Part shown: one piece after another, positions 57,692-64,000 of the stretch
Position numbering within the stretch: the stretch's first letter is position 1
Layout: each line of letters begins with the position of its first letter
Source of the DNA: JBFWUM01 sp050247255
GTDB lineage: Bacteria > Acidobacteriota > Vicinamibacteria > Vicinamibacterales > UBA2999
Length of the DNA: 64,000 nt
Direction of reading: 5' to 3'
NCBI GenBank assembly: GCA_050247255.1
Contig: JBFWUM010000003.1
Span: 62,001-126,000 of the forward strand
Program-made: the position numbers and the translations under genes
Notes under the pieces: model-generated
Seen by the model: the letters and a program-made list of their open reading frames with translations, nothing else
Told to the model about the DNA's origin: nothing
The model's database searches: none

Positions 57692-58595
57692 ACTTGCGCC
57701 AGTAGCGCGCCAGCCCGAGCCACAGCAACTCGAAGGGCGCAGCCAGGCCGTACGACGCCAGCTGCGCCTCGTTCATCTGCCGCCGGAAGTCGCGTCGTAC
57801 GTCGTCGGCAAAGCGCGCCGCGCGTTCCTCGTCGCTGCCGCCCCAGGCGAGCGACGCCTTCACCCAGCCCGCATACCGATCGAGGTGCTCCAGCAGCTGC
57901 TGCATGTGCGCGCGCACCGGCAGCACCGCCGGGCCGAAGTGCGTCAGGAAGAGCGTCGCCGGATCCCACGCCTCGATGCGCGCCGCGCTCTGGCGCCACG
58001 CGGCCAGGTCGATGTCCGGCGGCGGCGTCGGCGGCAGCAGGTAGCCGCCGTCGATCTGCACCCCCGCGGTGTCGCCGACGAAGGCGACGCCGCTCTGCGG
58101 ATCGAAGTAGCTGACGTGGTGCGAGGCGTGTCCGGGCGTGTAGGCCACCTCGAACGCGCGTCCGGCCACCTCCACGCGTTCTCCTCCGTCGAGCGCCACG
58201 AGGTTCGCCGCCGGCACCGGCGCGAACTCGCCCCACAGCTCCTCCATGCGGTCGCCGTACAGGCGCGCGGCGCTGGCCAGCAGCTTCGCCGGATCCGCCA
58301 TGTGCGGCGCGCCGCGGCGGTGGACCAGCACCTTCACCCGCGGATGGCGCCGGACGATGACGCCGGTGGCTGCCGCGTGATCGAGGTGGATGTGCGTGAG
58401 CAGCAGGTGGGTGACGTCCGACAGCCGCAGCCCCTGTGCCTGGAGGCCGAGGTCGAGCGTCTCCAGGCACGGCGTCGGTCCGGGATCGACCAGGGCGACG
58501 CCTGACGCGCCGCTGACGACCCCGGTCGCGATCGCGTGCGGCCTCCCGAGGAAGCGCAGGTCGATCCACGAGAGTCCCGCCGCCATCCGCGTCAT
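57684..58595 (-). CDS. MBL-fold metallo-hydrolase
   Basis: 303 residues. Metal-binding motif THIHLDHAAATG (HxHxDH), then YTPGHASHHVSYF, FVGDTAGVQ and FLTHFGP supply the remaining ligands. The start MTRMAAGLSWIDLRFLGRPHAIATGVV is near the ATG at 58595. The fold covers many hydrolases (glyoxalase II-like, lactonase-like). The substrate cannot be assigned. It is divergent from the GAF activator gene and convergent with the PilZ-like gene. Confidence 0.85.
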   Translation of the reverse strand: MTRMAAGLSWIDLRFLGRPHAIATGVVSGASGVALVDPGPTPCLETLDLGLQAQGLRLSDVTHLLLTHIHLDHAAATGVIVRRHPRVKVLVHRRGAPHMADPAKLLASAARLYGDRMEELWGEFAPVPAANLVALDGGERVEVAGRAFEVAYTPGHASHHVSYFDPQSGVAFVGDTAGVQIDGGYLLPPTPPPDIDLAAWRQSAARIEAWDPATLFLTHFGPAVLPVRAHMQQLLEHLDRYAGWVKASLAWGGSDEERAARFADDVRRDFRRQMNEAQLASYGLAAPFELLWLGLARYWRKSS

Positions 58596-58628
58596 TGGAG
58601 CGACGGATTATACTGGTCAGTCCTCATC

Positions 58629-60599
58629 ATGCTCCAGCCGGGATCGATGCGCGTCTTCACGGCGGTGGCCCGCGTCGTGGCGGAAGCCCAGACGCTGGCT
58701 GATGCGGTGTCGGGCCTGGCCACGGCCCTGCGCGACGCGATCCCGTTCGAGCGCCTCCACCTGCTGCGGCTCGATCGCACCGACTCGATCACGCTCTACG
58801 TCGTCCGCGCCACGGGCGAGCTGGAGGTGACCGGGCACCGGATTACCGACACCGCCGGCGAGCCCGACGTCGATCCCGACACGCGTTCCCGGATGATCTG
58901 CCCCATCCGCCACGGCACGCGCGTGCACGGCGCCCTCTGGTTCACCTCGACGCAACCGGGCGCGTTCTCGCAGGAGCACCAGGAGCTGATGGATGCGGTC
59001 GCCGACCTGATGGCGCTGGCCGTGCACCACGAGGTCATCCGCAGCACCGAGGCGCTGCGGCGCGAGCAGATCGACCACCTCGACCGGCTGCTGCTGGCGA
59101 TGACCGAGTCGCTCGACGTGCGCCAGGTCTTCAGCCAGGTCTCCGAGATCGTCCGCGGCGGGCTGCCGCACGACATGCTCGGGCTGACGTCATGGGGCGA
59201 GGACGGCCGATCGCTGCGCGTGTTCGCGGTTGCCGGCGCCGAAATCACGGATCCCGGCTTCTGGGCGCCGACGGTCCTGTCCGAAGAAGACCGCGCCCAG
59301 CTGCACGGCGATCCGTACGTGGTGCACGACGTCGGCGCCGAGGTGGCGCCGCACACGCTGCGCGGGCGCATCTTCGAGCAGTTCGGCGTCAAGTCGGCGC
59401 TGCGCGTGCCGTTGCCGCTTGGCGGCGCCGTGTTCGGCTCGCTGTTCTTCATGTCGCGCGAGCTCGACGCCTTCACCGAGGACGACATCGACTTCGCCCG
59501 CCGGGTGGCCAATCACCTCGCGCTCGCGCTGTCGCACGCGCGGCTGGCCGAAGCGGCGCGGCGCGACGCCGAGGCGCGCGAGACGGCGGCGCGGCTCGAG
59601 GCGCAGGTGGCGACGCTGACGCGCGAGCTCGAGGCGCGCACCGGCCAGCGGCGCGTCATCGGCACGTCGCGGCGCTGGAAGGACGTGCTCGCCCAGGCCG
59701 CCCGCGTGGCGCAGACGGAAACGACCGTCCTGCTCACCGGCGAGTCGGGCACCGGCAAGGAGGTCGTCGCCCGCTTCATCCATCACGGCTCGCGCCGCAG
59801 CCATGGCCCGTTCGTCGCCATCAACTGCGCCGCGCTGCCCGACCAGCTGCTCGAGTCGGAGCTGTTCGGCCACGAGCGCGGCGCGTTCACCGGCGCGGTC
59901 GCGGCCAAGCCAGGCCGGATCGAAATGGCCAGCGGCGGCGTGCTCTTCCTCGACGAAGTCGGCGAGATGGCGCCGAGCGTCCAGGCCAAGCTGCTGCGGG
60001 TGCTGGAGGAGCGCGAGTTCACCCGCCTCGGCGGCACGCGCGTGCAGCGCGCCGATATCCGCGTGATTGCCGCGACCAACCGCGACCTGCACAGCGCCAT
60101 GCAGCGCGGCGAGTTCCGCGAGGACCTGTACTACCGCCTGGGGGTGTTCGAGATCACGCTGCCGCCGCTGCGCGAGCGGCTCGACGACCTGCTGGAACTG
60201 GCCGACGCCTTCCTGAAAGAGATCGGCGAGACCATCGGCAAGCCGGCCGCCGGCATCTCGCGCGATGCGCGGGAACAGCTGCTCGCCTACCGCTGGCCGG
60301 GGAACGTGCGCGAGCTGCGCAACGCCATCGAGCGCGCCGTGATCCTGGCCGACGGCGGCCACATTCGCAGCGAGCACCTGCCGGTCACCAACGCGCGCCA
60401 GGCGCCGGCAGCGCCGGCCGACGCCGCGATCGCGGCGCTTCCCGCCGGTGGCGTCAACCTGGAGGCGATCGAGCGATCGCTGGTGCAGAAAGCGCTGATG
60501 CAGGCGCGCCACAACAAGACGCGCGCGGCCAAGCTGTTGGGCCTGACGCGCGCGCAGCTCTACTCCCGCATCGAGAAGTACGGACTGACCGAGTCGTAA
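58629..60599 (+). CDS. Sigma54-dependent activator with tandem GAF domains
   Basis: 656 residues from the ATG at 58629. Two GAF-type sensory domains (about 5-150 and 165-315: FERLHLLRLDRTDSITLYVVR; LDRLLLAMTESLDVRQVFSQVSEIV) and a short coiled coil are followed by AAA+ with GESGTGKE near 372, GAFTGA near 418, GGVLFLDEVGEM and REDLYYRLGVFEI. The Fis-type helix-turn-helix is NKTRAAKLLGLTRAQLYSRI. The layout resembles NorR/FhlA regulators. Its stop codon abuts the 3' end of the convergent lipoprotein gene with no spacer. Confidence 0.9.
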   Translation: MLQPGSMRVFTAVARVVAEAQTLADAVSGLATALRDAIPFERLHLLRLDRTDSITLYVVRATGELEVTGHRITDTAGEPDVDPDTRSRMICPIRHGTRVHGALWFTSTQPGAFSQEHQELMDAVADLMALAVHHEVIRSTEALRREQIDHLDRLLLAMTESLDVRQVFSQVSEIVRGGLPHDMLGLTSWGEDGRSLRVFAVAGAEITDPGFWAPTVLSEEDRAQLHGDPYVVHDVGAEVAPHTLRGRIFEQFGVKSALRVPLPLGGAVFGSLFFMSRELDAFTEDDIDFARRVANHLALALSHARLAEAARRDAEARETAARLEAQVATLTRELEARTGQRRVIGTSRRWKDVLAQAARVAQTETTVLLTGESGTGKEVVARFIHHGSRRSHGPFVAINCAALPDQLLESELFGHERGAFTGAVAAKPGRIEMASGGVLFLDEVGEMAPSVQAKLLRVLEEREFTRLGGTRVQRADIRVIAATNRDLHSAMQRGEFREDLYYRLGVFEITLPPLRERLDDLLELADAFLKEIGETIGKPAAGISRDAREQLLAYRWPGNVRELRNAIERAVILADGGHIRSEHLPVTNARQAPAAPADAAIAALPAGGVNLEAIERSLVQKALMQARHNKTRAAKLLGLTRAQLYSRIEKYGLTES

Positions 60600-61244
60600 C
60601 TAGCGGACGCGAACCGTCAGCGGCTCGGTGAGCCGCGTCGTCACCTGCGCGCCGGGGCCGAGGCGCACCTCTTCGCCGCGCGTCGCCAGCACGACACCGG
60701 TCCCGCCGGCCCCGCCGATCGCCGCTCCCTTGGCGGCGCCATCACCACCGCCCAGCAGCGCGCCGACCACCGCGCCCGCGCCGGCGCCGGCGGCAATCTT
60801 GGCCGCGTCTTCGCCCTTGGTCGATTCGGCCTGGTGCGAGAGCGGCGCCGTGCGGATGTCGTAGCGTTCACCATCAACGCGCAGGGTGTCGAAGCGATAC
60901 GCGACGCTGGCAAGTCCCTTCACCCGGCCCGACTGCTCCGCCGCCGTGACCACCCCGTTCAGCTCCGCACCGGCGGGGAGCACCGTGGCGCCATCGACGA
61001 CGACCGCCTGCCGCAGCCGGGCGCGCACGGCGTCTTCCGGCCGGCTGGTGTCCGACGCGACCGCCGATTGCAGTTCGAGCCGCAGGGTGGTCCCGGCCGG
61101 CAGGGTCACCTCCCGGGCTTCCGGCGCCGCAGCGGCCGCCGCCTCGGGGTTGCCTCCGTCCGCCGCCGCGGTCTCCAGGCTCGGCCCGCCGCCGCAGGCC
61201 GCGGCAACTAGGCTAAGGGCAGCAGCCCAAATCAGCTGTCTCAT
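60600..61244 (-). CDS. Lipoprotein with glycine-zipper segment
   Basis: 214 residues. The lipobox LVAAAC at about residue 17 predicts a membrane-anchored lipoprotein. An Ala-rich stretch and a beta domain follow (LPAGTTLRLELQSAVASDTSRPEDAVRARLRQAVVVDGATVLPAGAELNGVV). A glycine-zipper segment comes next (AGAGAGAVVGALLGGGDGAAKGAAIGGAGGTGVVLATRG). The domain resembles conjugal-transfer VirB10/TrbI-like beta folds only loosely. The function is unknown, perhaps envelope-associated. Confidence 0.72.
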   Translation of the reverse strand: MRQLIWAAALSLVAAACGGGPSLETAAADGGNPEAAAAAAPEAREVTLPAGTTLRLELQSAVASDTSRPEDAVRARLRQAVVVDGATVLPAGAELNGVVTAAEQSGRVKGLASVAYRFDTLRVDGERYDIRTAPLSHQAESTKGEDAAKIAAGAGAGAVVGALLGGGDGAAKGAAIGGAGGTGVVLATRGEEVRLGPGAQVTTRLTEPLTVRVR

Positions 61245-61403
61245 CGCATCCTCCGTAGGTAAATCTCACCTCGTCCGTATCCAAAGCCGACAGTGCCGAA
61301 CGCCTCCGGTGCGATTCGGCCCACATTTCGGCCCGCGGGACTTTCCGGTTGGAGCTCATCTGCGAGAACCTTGCCGGGGTTCTTTCTGTTACCTTGAGTG
61401 GTT

Positions 61404-63998
61404 ATGAAAACATTCGTAATTGCCCTGGCCGCGGTCCTGACGCTGGCGCTGCCGGCCTCCGCCCAGCGCCTCCCCGACCTGGTCGTCCCGGAGCACTACA
61501 CCCTCTGGTTCGCGCCGGACCTGCAGGACGCCACGTTCCGCGGCCGCGCCACCATCCAGGTGCAGCTGAAAACGGCGTCGCGCGAGATCGTGCTGAACGC
61601 CGCCGAGATCACCTTCGGCCAGGTCACTGTCGCCGCGGCCGGCCGCACGCAGACTGCCCGGGTCGTCACCGACGAGCGGCGCGAGATGGCGACGATTCTC
61701 GTCCCGCAGCCGGTGCCCGCCGGCGCCGCGACCATCGAGATGGCCTACACCGGCATCCTCAACGACAAGCTCCGCGGCTTCTACCTGAGTCGCGCCAACG
61801 GCCGCAACTACGCCGTGTCGCAGATGGAAGCCACCGACGCGCGGCGCGCGTTCCCGTCGTTCGACGAGCCGATCTACAAGGCGACCTTCGACATCTCGCT
61901 GATGATCGCCGCCGGCGACTCGGCGATCTCCAACGGCCGTCAGCTCTCCGACACGCCCGGCCCCGAGGCCGGCAAGCACACGGTCACGTTCGCGCGCTCC
62001 CCCAGGATGTCGACCTACCTCGTGGCGATGCTCGTGGGCGATTTCGTCTGCCGCGAGGGGGCGTCGGACGGCACGCCGATTCGCGTCTGCTCGACGCCCG
62101 ACAAGGTGAACCTTACCGGCTTCGCCCTCGAAGCGGCCGAACAGCAGCTGCGTTTCTACAACGAGTACTACGGCATCAAGTACCCCCACGACAAACTCGA
62201 CATCGTCGCCGTGCCCGACTTCGCCGCCGGCGCCATGGAGAACTTCGGCGCCATTACCTTCCGCGAGCGGCTGCTGCTGGCCGACCCGGAGCGCGCCTCG
62301 CTGGGCGTGCGCAAGAACATCGCCGGCGTCATCTCGCACGAGATTGCGCACCAGTGGTTCGGCAACCTCGTCACCATGAAGTGGTGGGACGACATCTGGC
62401 TCAACGAAGGGTTCGCCACGTGGATGGCGAACAAGCCGATTGCCGTGTGGCGCCCCGAATGGCGCGTCGAGCTCGATGATGTCGAGGACACGCTCACGGC
62501 AAAGGCCACCGACTCGCTGCGCACGACGCGGCCGGTGCGCATGGACGTCGAGAGCCCCGACGAGATCAACGAGGTCTTCGACGCCATTGCCTATCAGAAG
62601 GGGTCGGCCGTGCTGCGGATGATCGAGACCTTCGTCGGCCCGGACCTGTTCCGGCAGGCGGTGGCCTCGTACCTCAAGAAGTACTCGTACTCGAACGCGG
62701 CGGCCGAGGACTTCTGGAACGAGGTCGCGGCGGTCACGAAGCGGCCGGTCGACCGGATCATGCGGACCTTCATCGATCAGCCCGGCATCCCGGTCCTTGA
62801 CACGACGGCGAGCTGCGCCGCGTCGCAGACGCGCGTGGCCATCGAGCAGGAGCGGTTCTTCGGGACGCCGGGCGGCACGCCGCCGCAGCCGCAGGTCTGG
62901 ACGCTGCCGGTGTGCGTGGCGGGCAGCAACGGGGCGCCCCGCTGCGAAGTCGTGAGCATGCAGACGGAAACCGTTGCGCTGCCCGGCTGCTCGCCGACGG
63001 TGTTCGCCAACGCCAACAGCCACGGCTACTACTTCTCGGAGTACGCGCCGGCCGACGTGCGCGCGCTGGCTGCTGCCGCCGCGTCGCTCTCGCCGTCGGA
63101 GCGGCTCGGGCTGCTCGGCGACGAGTGGTGGATGGCGCGTTCGGGCCGCCACGACATCGGCGTCTTCCTCGACGTCGCCGCCGCCCTCGCCGGCGACGAG
63201 ACGTCGCACATCACCGGCCAGCTGCAGGAGCGGCTCGGCTACGTCGGCGAGTACCTCGTGCCGCAGGCCGGCAGCGCTCGCTTCGAGCAGTGGGTCCGCG
63301 ACCGCTTCACCCCCGCCCTCAACGCGCTCGGCCTGCCGGGCACGGCCGGGGACAGCGACGACCGGCAGGCACGCCGCGCGGCCCTGCTTGGCCTGGTCGG
63401 CGTCACCGGCAATTCGCCGGAGGTCCAGCGGCGCGCCCGGGAGCTCGCCACCGCCTACATGGAGAATCCTGCCGCGGTCCCGGGGACCCTGGCGCCGACG
63501 GTCCTCCAGGTGGCGGCGCTCGGCGGCGACGCCGCCCTCTACGAGCGCTACCTGGCGCAGCTCGCGCGGCCCGGCATCGAGCCGGAGGAGTACTACCGCT
63601 ATTTCAACGCGCTCACGTGGTTCCGCGATCCGGCGCTGGTGACGCGGACGCTCGAGTTCGCGATGACCGAGCGCGTGCGGTCGCAGGATGTCGGCGCGCT
63701 CATCGCCGCCGTCATGGCGCGGCCCTGGGCGCGCGACGCGGCGTGGCGGTTCACCCAGGCGCAGTGGGGAGCGCTCACCGAGCGGCTCGGCACGTTCCAG
63801 GGCATTCCGACGATCGCCGGCGGGCTGTCGAACTTCTGCTCGGCGGAGAACGCCGCGGAGATCCGCCAGTTCTTCGCGCGCAACCCGATGCCCTCCGAGC
63901 GCACGCTGAACCAGTCGCTCGAGCGCATCGAGGCGTGCGCGGCCGTGCAGGCGCGCCAGGCGCCGGCGCTGGCCACGTGGCTGGCCGGGGCGCGTTGA
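61404..63998 (+). CDS. M1 family zinc aminopeptidase, exported
   Basis: 864 residues. A signal peptide (MKTFVIALAAVLTLALPASA) is followed by the beta saddle domain, the exopeptidase motif GAMENFGAITFRE, the zinc site HEIAHQWFGNLVTMKWWDDIWLNEGFA (HExxH-18-E) and a helical C-terminal domain. It is a complete gene ending 2 nt before the window end. M1 enzymes release N-terminal residues from peptides. The signal suggests a periplasmic or outer location. I use the ATG at 61404 instead of the GTG at 61398. Confidence 0.93.
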   Translation: MKTFVIALAAVLTLALPASAQRLPDLVVPEHYTLWFAPDLQDATFRGRATIQVQLKTASREIVLNAAEITFGQVTVAAAGRTQTARVVTDERREMATILVPQPVPAGAATIEMAYTGILNDKLRGFYLSRANGRNYAVSQMEATDARRAFPSFDEPIYKATFDISLMIAAGDSAISNGRQLSDTPGPEAGKHTVTFARSPRMSTYLVAMLVGDFVCREGASDGTPIRVCSTPDKVNLTGFALEAAEQQLRFYNEYYGIKYPHDKLDIVAVPDFAAGAMENFGAITFRERLLLADPERASLGVRKNIAGVISHEIAHQWFGNLVTMKWWDDIWLNEGFATWMANKPIAVWRPEWRVELDDVEDTLTAKATDSLRTTRPVRMDVESPDEINEVFDAIAYQKGSAVLRMIETFVGPDLFRQAVASYLKKYSYSNAAAEDFWNEVAAVTKRPVDRIMRTFIDQPGIPVLDTTASCAASQTRVAIEQERFFGTPGGTPPQPQVWTLPVCVAGSNGAPRCEVVSMQTETVALPGCSPTVFANANSHGYYFSEYAPADVRALAAAAASLSPSERLGLLGDEWWMARSGRHDIGVFLDVAAALAGDETSHITGQLQERLGYVGEYLVPQAGSARFEQWVRDRFTPALNALGLPGTAGDSDDRQARRAALLGLVGVTGNSPEVQRRARELATAYMENPAAVPGTLAPTVLQVAALGGDAALYERYLAQLARPGIEPEEYYRYFNALTWFRDPALVTRTLEFAMTERVRSQDVGALIAAVMARPWARDAAWRFTQAQWGALTERLGTFQGIPTIAGGLSNFCSAENAAEIRQFFARNPMPSERTLNQSLERIEACAAVQARQAPALATWLAGAR

Positions 63999-64000
63999 CG

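Overview
The window is GC-rich chromosomal DNA (roughly two-thirds GC or more by eye), densely coded with short spacers and many ATGA/GTGA gene overlaps. Gene content suggests a Gram-negative member of the Acidobacteriota, probably of the Vicinamibacteria type. The pointers are a VWFA-related protein of the type common in that phylum, a TolC/RND efflux operon, TonB, FtsEX, NtrYX-like regulators, and short intercistronic repeats. The taxonomic call is inference. No tRNA, rRNA, CRISPR array, prophage or insertion sequence was seen.

Layout. 1-10,034 is a long leftward cluster: TPR protein, RDD/zinc-ribbon protein, pgpA, cinA, thpR, plsY, gpsA, ftsY, ribD, ribE, ribBA and the start of ffh. The SRP GTPase and its receptor thus bracket the riboflavin genes. 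10,170-11,286 holds two rightward genes (an exported methyltransferase-like protein and a four-helix-bundle protein) framed by related short repeats. 11,329-16,452 is leftward: NtrX/NtrY-like two-component system, nrdR, and a flippase-like membrane protein. 16,557-19,757 is rightward: purC, a Fis-like protein, then groES-groEL behind a sigma70-type promoter with a CIRCE-like operator. 19,821-24,423 holds a cupin, an M28 peptidase, TonB, a stress-type protein, a VWA protein and a small tatA. 24,448-35,602 is leftward: RNase R, glycerate kinase, a small unknown, ftsX/ftsE, a membrane glycosyltransferase-like/DUF3108 fusion, gatB and pckA. 35,850-45,228 is rightward: ECF sigma and anti-sigma, ispH, a Spy-like protein and a TolC/adaptor/RND pump. 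45,634-52,381 is leftward: DUF3667, SRPBCC, folK, a ferritin-like protein, a DksA-like protein, and a YbbP/YbbA/TesA cluster. 52,416-63,998 has pgi, two sigma54-type activators, a PilZ-like protein, an MBL hydrolase, a lipoprotein and an M1 aminopeptidase.

The most unusual feature is not a protein. At least ten spacers carry short tandem arrays of 7-9 nt units with different cores (for example AATTCTG, CAATGCY, GGTGCYT, GTGGAAAA, CACYAAG). Most lie within a few bases of a stop codon. Four fold back as inverted arrays, and several supply the stop or start codon of the neighbouring gene. A second family of short perfect palindromes (stems such as GGTCCGGC, CGGAAC, CACAGAC, GTCCGCC) also sits at gene 3' ends, supplies TAG stops and encodes the C-terminal tails of RibBA and RibE. 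Together they look like two dispersed intercistronic repeat systems that shape gene ends.
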